DNA of 48,652 nucleotides from Mesorhizobium sp. (GCA_004020365.1 SAQR01000048.1:1-48652), one strand, 5' to 3'. Positions 8,599 through 17,001 are shown, counted from the first letter of the stretch. Numbers and translations are program-made. The notes: generated by a model from the letters alone, not told the origin.

Positions 8599-9270
8599 TT
8601 ACGCGAGGCCTTCTTTCAGGTTCCTGATGACGTCGTCTCGTGCGTCGGCGATGTGTTTCTTGAGCAGCCTCTGGGCAAGCGTCAGATCGCGCTTGGCGAA
8701 CGCCTCGGCAAGCGCACGATGATCCTCCAGCGCCTTGGTTTGCGCCGCCTCGGTATCGATCTGAAGCCTGAGATATCGGTCGGCCGAATTGTGCAGAATG
8801 GCGATCAATGCAAAGCTCCGCGGGCGGTTGGCTGCGGCTAACAGCGCATTATGGAACGCCCAGTTCAACGCGCTGAGCCGCTCGGGTGCCTCCCCCTTCG
8901 TCAGGGCCGTCTCATAGTTCAGATAGGCTGTCCGAACCCGATCTGTGTCGGCGTCGGTGGCCTTTGCCATTGCTTTCGCAAGCATGAAGGGTTCGAGTGC
9001 CAGCCGAGCTTCGAAAATGTCGATCGCGTCTTGCGGTGTGAGTGCCGCGACCACAGCGCCCTTATGCGTATGAATGACCACCAGCCCCTCAGCCTCGAGC
9101 TGCAGCAGCGCTTCGCGGATCGGAATGCGGCTTACCGAAAATTCATCGGCGACCGCTTCCTGCTTGATCTGGTAGCCACCTGGGTAGACGCCGGAAATGA
9201 TGCGGTCTCGAAGCAGGTCGAGTACCGACGACGTCACCGTTTGACGCTTGATTCCGATAGACGATTTCAT
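8599..9270 (-). CDS. GntR-family transcriptional regulator, FCD subfamily
   Basis: From the ATG at 9270 the protein has 223 residues, the usual FadR/FCD length. The winged helix-turn-helix covers about 10-75 (SVLDLLRDRIISG, EFSVSRIPIREALLQLEAEG). The FCD ligand domain covers 82-213, with metal-ligand-type residues in WAFHNALLAAANRP (H140), EDHRALAEA (H184) and KKHI (H206). The open frame extends upstream to 9531, but that extension is not family-like. An ATG at 9294 would lie within the operator-like palindrome at 9287-9307, so 9270 is preferred. FCD regulators usually repress sugar-acid or amino-acid catabolic genes until a carboxylic-acid ligand binds. The box in its own promoter suggests autoregulation and makes it the leading candidate for the TTGnATnCAA boxes of the window. 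Confidence 0.9.
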   Translation of the reverse strand: MKSSIGIKRQTVTSSVLDLLRDRIISGVYPGGYQIKQEAVADEFSVSRIPIREALLQLEAEGLVVIHTHKGAVVAALTPQDAIDIFEARLALEPFMLAKAMAKATDADTDRVRTAYLNYETALTKGEAPERLSALNWAFHNALLAAANRPRSFALIAILHNSADRYLRLQIDTEAAQTKALEDHRALAEAFAKRDLTLAQRLLKKHIADARDDVIRNLKEGLA

Positions 9271-9286
9271 GGGGCTTTCCGAATGC

Positions 9287-9307
9287 TGTTGCATATTGAA
9301 TACAACA
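9287..9307 (-). promoter_or_regulatory. Putative autoregulatory operator of the GntR gene
   Basis: An imperfect palindrome with arms TGTTG (9287-9291) and CAACA (9303-9307) contains TTGAATACAA at 9296-9305, one base from the TTGGATACAA boxes at the aldolase and racemase promoters. On the minus strand it would overlap the -10 region of a weak promoter (TTGCCG at 9326-9321, 18-bp spacer, TATTCA), ahead of the 9270 start codon. Confidence 0.6.
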
Positions 9308-9379
9308 GACCCCTGTTTAGCGGCAAGCATGGCCGAGAGGCAATCGGTTGATAACCGACCATCTTGCGGTGGGGCCGGC

Positions 9380-9961
9380 TCAGTCATGCAGGTCGCGGGC
9401 GATCGGCGGGCCGATCCGGAGGTCCGTAAACCGCGCCTTGAACCCACTCCGCTGCGGAGAACAGCACATGACGCCGACATCCACCGTCTTGGTCGGAGGA
9501 AAATAGGCCAGGCGGACCGGCTTCCATACATTGTCGAAGCTGCTCAGATACTGAACCCGGATGGCTTCGGCGTGGCGGGTCATCCTGATGCGGATCCCGT
9601 CGGGGTTGATCGGCACCTCGACGAGCGACCAGTCAGAAGCGTCGTTCGTCACGACCACTGAAAAGTAGCTCTTGCCGTCGGTGAACTCGACCCCAGCCTT
9701 GATCCAGTGGCTTTCGCTGAGCCGCATCATCAGGCCGGCCTGATCGTAAAGAACTTCGTAGTCCCCCTGGACTGTTACCTCGGCGCTGAAATCACCTTCC
9801 ACCGATTTGGAAAGGAAGTGGCCATCGTCGCGCCAGAAGTCGTAAAAAGTTTCCCGCCAGAAATCGGTCTTCTCGCCGGTCGTGACCTCCAGGACACCGT
9901 CCTTGAGAGCATGATGCGCCGGCTCGTTAAGCCAGGTCAAGTCTTGCATGATGGTCATCAA
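9380..9961 (-). CDS. DUF1349 (YesU-like, concanavalin-fold) protein
   Basis: This 193-residue protein matches the DUF1349 family. Diagnostic stretches are LTWLNEPAHHALKDGVLEV at the N-terminus, DFWRETFYDFWRDDGHF near 33-49, YDQAGLMMRLSESHWIKAGVE near 72-92, and a C-terminal VGVMCCSPQRSGFKARFTDL. DUF1349 proteins have a concanavalin A-like jelly-roll fold. They often lie beside carbohydrate-catabolism genes, but no reaction is established to my knowledge. No signal peptide is seen, so it is probably cytosolic. It begins 16 bases after the racemase gene on the same strand and should share its operon. An alternative Met five residues in (MQDLTW, 9949) is possible. Confidence 0.85.
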   Translation of the reverse strand: MMTIMQDLTWLNEPAHHALKDGVLEVTTGEKTDFWRETFYDFWRDDGHFLSKSVEGDFSAEVTVQGDYEVLYDQAGLMMRLSESHWIKAGVEFTDGKSYFSVVVTNDASDWSLVEVPINPDGIRIRMTRHAEAIRVQYLSSFDNVWKPVRLAYFPPTKTVDVGVMCCSPQRSGFKARFTDLRIGPPIARDLHD

Positions 9962-9977
9962 CTCTCGCTCCGTTTGA

Positions 9978-11006
9978 CTAGTTGAACCAAGTATCCGAGA
10001 GGCGGTAACCCTCCGGGAACGGATCTTCCGGGTCGACGCCGTAGTGGCTGATCCCCGTCAGCCAGGCGCGTCCCGACACCTGTGGAATGACCGCGGGCGT
10101 CGAGCCGGCCGACGACGTCTCGAGGATTTGGCACTCGAACTCGGTGTCGAGGATCGAGGTGTGTTTGAATGGCTCGCCGACGGCGAGATCGCCCCTGGCG
10201 TGCAGCAGCGCCATTCTGGCGGAGGTACCGGTGCCGCAAGGACAGCGGTCGAGCCTTCCCGGCGACACCACCACTGCATTGCGTGACGTCTTGACCCCGT
10301 TGACGATCTCGAGCGGCCCCGTGAACTCGGTCTGGTTGATCGTGTGGATATCAGGGTTCCCGGGATGAATGGAGGGAAGTTGTTCCGCGGCGGCGGCCTT
10401 GATCCGCTCGCCGATCTCGACCAGCTTGCGCGCTTCGCCGCGATCGAGCGTCAGGCCCAGATCGGCGGCCTCGACCAGGCAATAGATCATCCCACCGTAG
10501 GCGACGTCGACGCGAAGCGAGCCGATGCCCGGCACCGTTACCGTGCGGTCGCGATGCATCACGAAGGAGGGGATGTTCCGGAACCTGACTTTGCGGCACT
10601 TTCCGCGCTCACACTCGGCTTCCACCTCTACCAGTCCAGCTGGGGTGTCCACGCGGACGATCGTCAGCGGTTCCCTGATCGGAACAATTCCTGTTTCGAG
10701 GGCCACGGTAACGGTGCAGATGAGATTGGAGCCGGACATGGGGACGAAGTAGTCGGACTCCATGACGATCATCCCGATATCGGCGTCCGGCCTGCAAGGG
10801 GGCGTAATCAGATTGACGGCGGCATTGACGCTGCCGCGGGGATCGAACAGCAGCATGTTGCGAAGCCAAGCGCCTTCCCGCTCGAGATTCTGCATTCTTT
10901 CGAACATGGTGGCGCCTTTCGGCGGCAGCACGCCTCCGGTGATGACCCTACCGACTTCGCCCTCCGCATGAGCGCCGACGACGGTGATGGCGCGATCCAA
11001 ATGCAT
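9978..11006 (-). CDS. Proline racemase-family protein (hydroxyproline epimerase-like, Ser/Cys active site)
   Basis: From the ATG at 11006, which has an ideal GGAGGT just upstream, the protein has 342 residues. It belongs to the proline racemase / 4-hydroxyproline 2-epimerase / trans-3-hydroxyproline dehydratase family. The first catalytic position, normally Cys in MCGHG, is Ser here (MSGSN, S91). The second is Cys (RCPCGTGTSA, C257). Cys/Thr pairs mark the trans-3-hydroxyproline dehydratases, and Ser/Cys members have been associated with 4-hydroxyproline epimerase-like chemistry. The exact reaction cannot be fixed here. The in-frame extension to 11141 is rejected because the ribosome site and the operator at 11081-11090 lie within it. 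It is followed 16 bases later by the DUF1349 gene. Confidence 0.88.
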   Translation of the reverse strand: MHLDRAITVVGAHAEGEVGRVITGGVLPPKGATMFERMQNLEREGAWLRNMLLFDPRGSVNAAVNLITPPCRPDADIGMIVMESDYFVPMSGSNLICTVTVALETGIVPIREPLTIVRVDTPAGLVEVEAECERGKCRKVRFRNIPSFVMHRDRTVTVPGIGSLRVDVAYGGMIYCLVEAADLGLTLDRGEARKLVEIGERIKAAAAEQLPSIHPGNPDIHTINQTEFTGPLEIVNGVKTSRNAVVVSPGRLDRCPCGTGTSARMALLHARGDLAVGEPFKHTSILDTEFECQILETSSAGSTPAVIPQVSGRAWLTGISHYGVDPEDPFPEGYRLSDTWFN

Positions 11007-11077
11007 TCGATACCTCCGATTTCGGCCCATCGCGGGTGGCAAGCCGCGATGGGTCTGATGAACATGCTGTTTAAAGG

Positions 11078-11105
11078 ATATTGGATACAAATTTGGCAGT
11101 GTCAA
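11078..11105 (-). promoter_or_regulatory. Promoter and GntR-type box of the racemase operon
   Basis: On the minus strand a consensus TTGACA (11105-11100) is followed by a spacer containing the complement of ATATTGGATACAAAT (plus-strand 11078-11092). The core TTGGATACAA is identical to the box upstream of the aldolase at 5715-5724. The box lies where RNA polymerase would contact the spacer and -10, so it fits a repressor site. Confidence 0.65.
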
Positions 11106-11156
11106 TGCTCTTATGGCGCTTGCGCCGACAGTCCACGACATCCAATCCGAAAAGCG

Positions 11157-12121
11157 TTACGCGGATGCCGCACGCGACCGTCCCAGAAGCAGCATTGCCA
11201 GGATCGTCCCGCCATAGATTATCATTTTGAGCGCTTCCGGAGACTGCATGAGCGTGAGGGCGTTGGACAGGAGAGTGAGGACGAGGACGCCGACTATGGT
11301 GCCCGAGTAGGCGCCCTCGCCGCCGGTGATCTTTGTGCCGCCGACCACAACCGCCGCGATGCTGGGCAGCAGCATCGGATCGCCCATCGCCTGGAAAGCC
11401 TGGCCGGAATAACCGGCCAAGAGGATACCGCCGACGGCGGAACAGAGGCCGACCAGATGAAGACCGCGAACACGACGGCTCGTGTCGGCACTCCCGCGAG
11501 GAAGGCGACACGAGGGCTCCGGCCCATCGCGTAGAGCCATGAACCGAAGACCGTACGTTTCAGAAGGAAAACGAAGATCGTTCCGATCGCCGCCCACAGG
11601 ATCAGGGCGACTGGAATCGTCTCGAACAATCTTCCCACCGCGAGGAAGCGCATGACTGGCGAGGCGTTAGTCTGGGGACTGTAGCCACCGGCATAGAGCA
11701 CGGTCAGGCCGAGCAGGATCGCGTTGACGCCCAGCGTCCAGACCATGGAGGGTGCACGCAGGATCGCGACGCCGAAAGCGTTCACCGCCCCGACCGTGAC
11801 ACCCCAAAGCATTGCGAAGAGGAAGGCTGAACCCTCACCTGCCCACGACGCGTCGCTGCTGGCGATGCCGCAGGCAAGCATGCCGGTCGTGGTCACCGTC
11901 CAAGGCAGCGATAGGTCGATTTCGCCAAGCAGCAGAACGGCCATCGTGCCGCTCGCCAGCACACCGACAAAGGCTGCGATCTGAAGCTGCTGCATGTAGT
12001 AAGAGCCGGAAAAGGTCGCCGGAAACATGATGCCGATGCCGACCGCCAGAACCGCGAGAAAGGTGCAGGCAACGATCAGCGGCCTGGCCTGTTGCGCGCG
12101 CGCGAATGCCGCTTGTGTCAT
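11157..12121 (-). pseudogene. RbsC-type ABC permease of importer 1, one frameshift
   Basis: From the ATG at 12121 (MTQAAFARAQQARPLIVACT) the frame encodes the first seven or so membrane segments of an RbsC/AraH-like permease, with the LGEIDLSLPWTVTTTGML motif. It breaks at about 11447-11452 after VVFAVFIWS. In the adjacent frame GLCSAVGGILLAGYSG and SIAAVVVGGTKITGGEGAYSG continue to the normal C-terminus at 11157. One missing base explains the break. The start codon overlaps the stop of the preceding permease by 4 bases. This would be the second membrane subunit of a two-permease importer. If the lesion is real the importer is crippled; if it is a sequencing error this is an intact gene of about 321 residues. 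Confidence 0.8.
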
Positions 12122-13080
12122 GAGAACACATTCAGGCGATTTGGCTGACGGACCAATGTGATCGAAGCGGCGCACACCGCGACGATCAGCACCATTCCCT
12201 CTAACAGGGGCTGGGCAAGCGGCGGCGAGCCACTGAACAGCAGGACGGCGCCGATGCCGCGCAAGGCGAAAGCGCCGATGACGCCGCTTAGCAGCGAACC
12301 ACGGCCGCCTCTGAGCGAAAGCCCGCCGATCACTACCGCCGCGATGGAGTTGATCGTGTAGGGGACGCCGATCGTGGCGTCGCCGGACAAGGTCTGGAAG
12401 CCCAGGAACAATCCGGCGAGGGCGCCGAATATGCCGGACATGATATAAGCGGCCATGATCGACCGGTCAATGCGAAGGCCGGACAGCGTCGCGGCGTTCG
12501 GCGCGGAACCGGCGGCGAAGATGCCTTTTCCGGTCAAGGTGCGGTTCAGCAACAGGCCCGCCAGCCATAGAAGCGCCGCGATGGCCGCGACACAGACCGG
12601 GAAGATCGCGAAGATCATGCCGGTCGCCGCGTCGGCGAGTTCGACGCTTACGTCGCCGCCGGGAAAGGGGCGTATGAACAGCGCCAGGCCGCTGAATATC
12701 GCGCCGCTTGCAAGCGTCGCGATGATCGGCTGTATCCTGCCATAGGTGATGAGGGCGCCATTGAACGCGCCACAGGCCGCGCCAACGCCAAGCACGATGA
12801 CGATGCCCGCGATCACCTCCAGCGGAGAACCATGCACGAGTTCCGAGGCGAGCGTGTTGGTCAGGGCGATGATGCCGCCGATGGACAGGTCCAATCCGCC
12901 GGTCAGCACCGGAAAGGTCTGGGCAATGGCTGCGAATGCCAGAGGGGCGGCCGAGTTTGCGTAGGACTGGACTACAAAACTCGACAGGCCGCGAGGATGA
13001 ACCGACAGATAGATCAGCACCACGGTGGCAAGCACGGCTGTCCCAAGAAGAAGCGGCAGGTTTCGCGGCCGGAATTTCAT
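12118..13080 (-). CDS. RbsC-type ABC transporter permease, importer 1
   Basis: This 320-residue polytopic membrane protein (BPD_transp_2 family) has a first membrane span at about residues 9-28 (LPLLLGTAVLATVVLIYLSV). The family signature is GGLDLSIGGIIALTNTLAS, and the C-terminal loop INSIAAVVIGGLSLRGGRGS is typical of ribose/xylose/galactose permeases. The open frame extends upstream to 13536, but that is antisense to the ATPase gene. The ATG at 13080 overlaps the ATPase stop in an ATGA junction, which supports translational coupling. It pairs with the frameshifted permease downstream to form a likely heterodimeric channel for a sugar-like solute. Confidence 0.9.
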   Translation of the reverse strand: MKFRPRNLPLLLGTAVLATVVLIYLSVHPRGLSSFVVQSYANSAAPLAFAAIAQTFPVLTGGLDLSIGGIIALTNTLASELVHGSPLEVIAGIVIVLGVGAACGAFNGALITYGRIQPIIATLASGAIFSGLALFIRPFPGGDVSVELADAATGMIFAIFPVCVAAIAALLWLAGLLLNRTLTGKGIFAAGSAPNAATLSGLRIDRSIMAAYIMSGIFGALAGLFLGFQTLSGDATIGVPYTINSIAAVVIGGLSLRGGRGSLLSGVIGAFALRGIGAVLLFSGSPPLAQPLLEGMVLIVAVCAASITLVRQPNRLNVFS

Positions 13081-14615
13081 CACGCTGCGGCCTCGCTCGT
13101 CTTGGCGTCGTTCTTCAGGTTGAGGGAGGCTTCGAGAATGCCGACGTCGGTGATGGCGCTGCCTAGAAGTTCGCGGCAGACCGTTCCGCCATAGAAAACG
13201 AGAACCCGGTCGCACATTCCGATCAGTTCCTCGAGATCGGTAGTCAGGAACAGAACCGCCGCGCCCTGGTCGGCAAGCGACCGGATAAGGCTGTATATTT
13301 CCTGCTTGGTGCCGACATCGATGCCCCGGGTCGGATCCATCAATATGTAAAGAGAGGGGTTGTTCAGCGTCAGGCGGGCGAGCAGAACCTTCTGCTGGTT
13401 TCCGCCGGACAGGCTCGATACCGGCGCCTTCGGCGACGCGATCTTGATGGCGAGCTGGTCGACGGCGGCGGCTACGATGCGGTCCTCGGCGGCGGCGTTT
13501 CTGACACCCCATCGACCAAGCTTCCTTTTCACGCAAAGGAGCATGTTGTCTTCGATGGAGTCGGACAAAAGCAGGCCGTCTGTCTTGCGATCGTCCGGCA
13601 GCAGCATCAGGGAGCGGTCGCCCGAGAGCGCTTGCGCGGGACTGCCGGGCTGAAAACGGCTTCCGGCAAACTCGACCGTGCCGCCGGAAGGCCGTATCGC
13701 TCCGTAGAGAGCCAGCAGAAGCTCTTTCTGCCCCTGCCCCTCAAGCCCGCCCAGCCCCACCACCTCGCCCACGCGCAAGGTGAAGGAAACGTTGCGCACC
13801 AGGTCGACGGCGGAAAGGTTGTCCACGCGCAGCAACACCGGTGCGTCGTGCTTCGCGGGGCGTCGGGGCGGAAATATCTGCGATACGTCGCGCCCGGCAA
13901 GCATCCTGCAAACGTCTGCGTAGGAGCGGGATTTGGTCGCAAACGTCTCGATGTGCTGCCCGTTGCGCAGCACGGAGCAGCGGTCGGCGATACGCTCGAT
14001 CTCGCTCATGCGATGGGAAATGTACAGGACGCTCAGGCCGCCGACCTGCGCATGCCTCAGGATATCGAAAAGACGGTCAACATCCTTGCCCGGCAGGGAC
14101 GCGGTCGCTTCATCAAGCAACAGGATGCGCGGCCGCCTGGCCAGCGCCTTCGCGATTTCCAGCAATTGCTTCTGGGCGAGGGGCAGTTCGGAAACATGCG
14201 TGCCCGGGCGCACGTCGGTCAGCCCGACCAGATCCAGCCAAGGCCTGGCTTCCCGCCGCTGCTTGCCAATGTCGATCAGGCCGAAAAGGCCGCGCCGAGG
14301 TTCGGAGAGAAACAGGTTGTCCTCGACCGAAAGATGCGGAACGAGCGACAATTCCTGAAACACCGTCGCTATGCCGTGCCGTCCCGATCCGCCCGGGCCG
14401 GCATGCTCGAGGCGCTCCCCGAAGACCTCTACAGAACCGGTGTCAGGGGCCAGAACGCCGGTCAAGATCTTTATGAGTGTGCTTTTCCCGGCGCCATTCT
14501 CGCCAAGAATCGCATGGATGCTTCCAGCCCCGACGTCAAGGCTGAGATCGATCAGAGCCCTGGTCGGGCCGTAGCTCTTGCTGACGTTCTGGAAGCGAAC
14601 GGCAAGGGTCTTCAT
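13080..14615 (-). CDS. Sugar-type ABC transporter ATPase (RbsA/MglA-like), importer 1
   Basis: This 511-residue protein has two nucleotide-binding domains. Domain 1 has Walker A GENGAGKST (residues 38-46), a degenerate signature (ELPLAQKQLLEI), Walker B RILLLDEATASL and H-loop SHRMSE. Domain 2 lacks a canonical Walker A (GLGGLEGQGQKE) but keeps LSGGNQQKVLLARL and ILMDPTRGIDVG. This asymmetry is normal for RbsA-type ATPases. In domain 1 the family's DEPT is DEAT, a mild deviation. It is preceded by the substrate-binding protein gene, with two hairpins between, and is coupled to the permease by a 4-base overlap. It should power import of a sugar, polyol or similar compound. Confidence 0.92.
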   Translation of the reverse strand: MKTLAVRFQNVSKSYGPTRALIDLSLDVGAGSIHAILGENGAGKSTLIKILTGVLAPDTGSVEVFGERLEHAGPGGSGRHGIATVFQELSLVPHLSVEDNLFLSEPRRGLFGLIDIGKQRREARPWLDLVGLTDVRPGTHVSELPLAQKQLLEIAKALARRPRILLLDEATASLPGKDVDRLFDILRHAQVGGLSVLYISHRMSEIERIADRCSVLRNGQHIETFATKSRSYADVCRMLAGRDVSQIFPPRRPAKHDAPVLLRVDNLSAVDLVRNVSFTLRVGEVVGLGGLEGQGQKELLLALYGAIRPSGGTVEFAGSRFQPGSPAQALSGDRSLMLLPDDRKTDGLLLSDSIEDNMLLCVKRKLGRWGVRNAAAEDRIVAAAVDQLAIKIASPKAPVSSLSGGNQQKVLLARLTLNNPSLYILMDPTRGIDVGTKQEIYSLIRSLADQGAAVLFLTTDLEELIGMCDRVLVFYGGTVCRELLGSAITDVGILEASLNLKNDAKTSEAAA

Positions 14616-14620
14616 GCACG

Positions 14621-14655
14621 CTGCCCTTTCGAAAAAGGGCAGGCGCGTCGGCGCC
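14621..14655. other. Tandem hairpins between binding-protein and ATPase genes, importer 1
   Basis: CTGCCCTTT-CGAA-AAAGGGCAG (14621-14642) forms a perfect 9-bp stem with a CGAA tetraloop. GGCGC-GTCG-GCGCC (14642-14655) adjoins it. They fill the short gap between the stop of the binding-protein gene and the ATPase start, where such structures usually lower downstream expression or protect the upstream message. Confidence 0.6.
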
Positions 14656-14669
14656 CACCCTTATCGACC

Positions 14670-15763
14670 TCATTTTGTCAGTTCGTCGGCTGTGAACAGC
14701 AGATCGCATTCCTTGAACCCGACAGCCGTATCGAAGGTGGCCGGAAGGTTCGAATAGTAGGCTACCCCATCCTGCCAGGTGGTCGACGGAAGCGAGGGCG
14801 GCGGCAGCTTGACGCGCTGCGGCAAGGCCTTGCCTTCGAGGGCTGAAATCGAAGCAAGCATGCCACAGCCGAGATCGACGGCGAAGAACCGATGGCGACG
14901 CCGGTAAACTTGTTCTCGGCAAGCATCTTGACCGCGCCGTTCATGGTGTCAGAGCCGAACGGGACTGCGGGATGTTTCGCGTCGAGCATCGCCTGGATCG
15001 ACCCCATGCTGCCATAGGCGTTGGCGACGCCGACGAATTTGCCATGCGCGGCGATCGCTTCGGCGGTGACGCGCTGGGAGGTGCCGACATCCCAGTTGCC
15101 TACGACTTCGACGACTTCAAACGCCGTCCCCTGGAAGACGTTCTTGAAGCTCTCGGTCTGCTGTTTCTCCGTGGCGTTGCCCGGCAGGCCCCGCACCCAA
15201 AGCACCTTGCCTTCCGAGGTGCCTTTCGCTTTCAAGTCGTCGAGGATCGCCTGCGCCTTCTTGGCCGCGATGTCGCCGTGATCAATATCGACAATCAGAT
15301 GGTTCTCGTTAAAGACGACGTTATCGAACGAAACCAGGAGCGTGCCGGCCTGGTTGGCGCGGCGGACGACGCCGTCGAAGGCCTCCGGATTGACGGCGAT
15401 GAACAGCACTGCGTCGAAGCCGGCGGATACGCAATTCTCGATGGCGGCGATCTGAGCCGCTACGTCATTGCCGACGCTGACGGCGGTGAACTCCTTGAGC
15501 TTCGGCGCCACGTCCGGCCGCTTCGCATAGGCCTCGGCCGCCCGGATCATCTGGATGCGCCAGTCGTTGCCGGCGAATCCGTTGACCAGCGCGATGCGAT
15601 AGGGACCTTCACGAGGCGCCACAGCGACCAGATCCTTTGTTTCGCCATCCCAGGACGCGAAGCATTCCGCATAGTAGCTGTTTGCCGCGAAAGCGGGCAT
15701 GGATGCGCCCAGTCCGATGATGAAGGCGGCGGTGGCCGCCGCGAGATGTCTGCGTTTCAACAC
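14670..15763 (-). pseudogene. Periplasmic sugar-binding protein of importer 1, one frameshift
   Basis: From the ATG at 15763 the product has a Sec signal peptide (MLKRRHLAAATAAFIIGLGA, cleavage after AFA near residue 27) and an RbsB-like periplasmic-binding fold. YRIALVNGFAGNDWRIQMIRA, FDAVLFIAVNPEAFDGVVRR and VPFGSDTMNGAVKML are typical. Near 14888, after TGVAIG, one base is missing; the other frame continues FFAVDLGCGMLASISALEGK to FKECDLLFTADELTK and a stop at 14670. Joined, it is a full-length binding protein of about 364 residues. It is the first gene of the importer 1 operon. This and the permease break are the only lesions in that operon, so either the system died recently or the assembly is imperfect. 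Confidence 0.85.
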
Positions 15764-15806
15764 TTCACTTCCCCTTTTTTGGATTTATGGTCAGCCCGCC
15801 TCGGTT

Positions 15807-15834
15807 AAGATAATATCCAATATATTGGTGTCAA
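15807..15834 (-). promoter_or_regulatory. Importer 1 promoter with a palindromic operator in the spacer
   Basis: On the minus strand TTGACA (15834-15829) is followed by a 16-bp spacer and TATCTT (15812-15807). The first 12 spacer bases are the perfect palindrome CCAATATATTGG (15828-15817). On the plus strand ATTGGTGTCAAT covers 15824-15835, a relative of the TTGGnnTCAA boxes elsewhere. A repressor here would block polymerase directly. The binding-protein start is about 45 bases downstream. Confidence 0.65.
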
Positions 15835-15901
15835 TATTCAATTTGTAGCGAAAGCGCGGCTCCAGGCGCGTTGCGAGCGTCGAATTTTCCAAGGGGCTGC
15901 C

Positions 15902-15937
15902 TTGACATAAATGTAAATTGGAGATTGGATGCAATCT
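15902..15937 (+). promoter_or_regulatory. Importer 2 promoter with GntR-type box
   Basis: TTGACA (15902-15907) within CTTGACATAAA is followed by the palindrome AGATTGGATGCAATCT (core TTGGATGCAA at 15925-15934), located where the -10 element should be. The same CTTGACATAAA string precedes the importer 3 binding-protein gene (27031-27041). The importer 2 start codon lies at 15961 after GAGGTG. Confidence 0.65.
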
Positions 15938-15960
15938 TACAATCCGCAAAGAGGTGGAAC

Positions 15961-16932
15961 ATGCGTAGACTGTTAGCGACTGCAGCTCTGGTCGTGTCGG
16001 CATTCCTGGGTGCCGCGCAGACGACAAGCGCGCAAGATAAAAATCCCTTCGGTCCTCCGCCATGGACGATCGGCTTCTCGCAGGACACTATGGATCATCC
16101 CTGGCGCGCCTTCATGGTGACCAGCGCCGAGGCCCAGGCAAAGAAGTACCCCGATCTGATCGAGAGCTTCATCTATACCGACGCCAAGGGGACCAACGAA
16201 AAGCAGATTGCCGACGTCGAGGACCTTATCTCGCGCGGCGTCGATCTCATCATGATGAGCCCCCGCGAAGCGCAGGCGCTCGTGCCCGCCGTCGAAGCGA
16301 TCAAGAAAGCCGGCATTCCGCTGGTCGTCCTGGACCGCGAGATCGTCGGAGAGGACTACAATGTCTTCATCGGCGGTAACAACCTGACCCTGTCCGAGGG
16401 CCTTGGGCAGTATGTGCTGAATAACTTCGGCGCCAAGTTCAACTATCTCGAGCTTGAAGGCATTCCGGGCGCCACCCCCACCATCCAGCGCCACGAGGGC
16501 TTCGTCGCTCAGTTCAAAGACAAGCCGGATGTCAAGCGTCTCGACGCGCAGCCGGCCAACTACGATCTGGCGCCCGCGATTCCGATCATGGAAGACTGGC
16601 TTACCCGTTACCGTGGCCAGTTCCAGGTCATCTATGCCCACAACGACCCGATGATCCTCGGCGCGATCAACGTGCTGAAGGAAGGCGGCTACAAGCCCGG
16701 TGAAGTCTTCCTCATCGGCGTCGACGGCCAGCGCGAGGCCTTCCAGGCGATCAAGGACGGCTGGCTGCAGGTGACGTCGATCTATGCAACTGGCGGTTCC
16801 GTCGGTCTCGATATGGCCGTGCGCGTCCTCAAGGGCGAGCCCGTGCCGAAGCGCATCACCACAGAGACCCCGATCGTGTCCAAGGACAATGTGGACGAAT
16901 TCTACAATCCCGACCTGCAATACGTTCGCTAA
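15961..16932 (+). CDS. Periplasmic sugar-type binding protein, importer 2
   Basis: This 323-residue RbsB-family protein starts MRRLLATAALVVSAFLGAAQ, a Sec signal peptide cleaved near residue 24-25 (TSAQ). The mature part shows the Peripla_BP_4 pattern: WTIGFSQDTMDHPWRAFMVT, DLISRGVDLIMMSPREAQAL, IPLVVLDREI, VIYAHNDPMILGAINVLKEG and LIGVDGQREAFQAIKDG. It lies closer to ribose/YtfQ-type binding proteins than to XylF. An upstream in-frame ATG at 15871 would overlap the promoter box and spoil the signal peptide; GAGGTG before 15961 decides the start. It heads an operon of ATPase, permease, TPR protein and permease. The ligand is probably a sugar or polyol and is unknown. Confidence 0.93.
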   Translation: MRRLLATAALVVSAFLGAAQTTSAQDKNPFGPPPWTIGFSQDTMDHPWRAFMVTSAEAQAKKYPDLIESFIYTDAKGTNEKQIADVEDLISRGVDLIMMSPREAQALVPAVEAIKKAGIPLVVLDREIVGEDYNVFIGGNNLTLSEGLGQYVLNNFGAKFNYLELEGIPGATPTIQRHEGFVAQFKDKPDVKRLDAQPANYDLAPAIPIMEDWLTRYRGQFQVIYAHNDPMILGAINVLKEGGYKPGEVFLIGVDGQREAFQAIKDGWLQVTSIYATGGSVGLDMAVRVLKGEPVPKRITTETPIVSKDNVDEFYNPDLQYVR

Positions 16933-16947
16933 TAGACTTTAAACATT

Positions 16948-16975
16948 ATGGCGGCCGGTAAAAGCCGGCCGCCAT
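16948..16975. other. Perfect hairpin after the importer 2 binding-protein gene
   Basis: ATGGCGGCCGG (16948-16958) and CCGGCCGCCAT (16965-16975) form an 11-bp perfect stem with loop TAAAAG, starting 16 bases after the binding-protein stop. It probably protects the abundant binding-protein message or attenuates the ATPase gene. The ATG inside it should not be used as the ATPase start. Confidence 0.7.
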
Positions 16976-17001
16976 TCGCTTTGCAAACGAGGTCGATATC
17001 G

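Noticed and set aside
9271-9531. N-terminal extension of the GntR regulator
   Set aside because: The extension is Arg/Ser-rich, lacks family similarity and covers the operator and promoter.
10344-11534. Long plus-strand open frame of 396 codons
   Set aside because: It is antisense to the racemase-family and permease genes, has no family features, and arises from GC-rich codon bias.
13632-14846. Long plus-strand open frame of 404 codons
   Set aside because: It is the shadow of the importer 1 ATPase on the opposite strand; the ATPase motifs are unambiguous.
16948-17001. Upstream ATG for the importer 2 ATPase
   Set aside because: The ATG is part of an 11-bp hairpin stem, and the 17002 ATG has a GAGGT ribosome site and a better family N-terminus.
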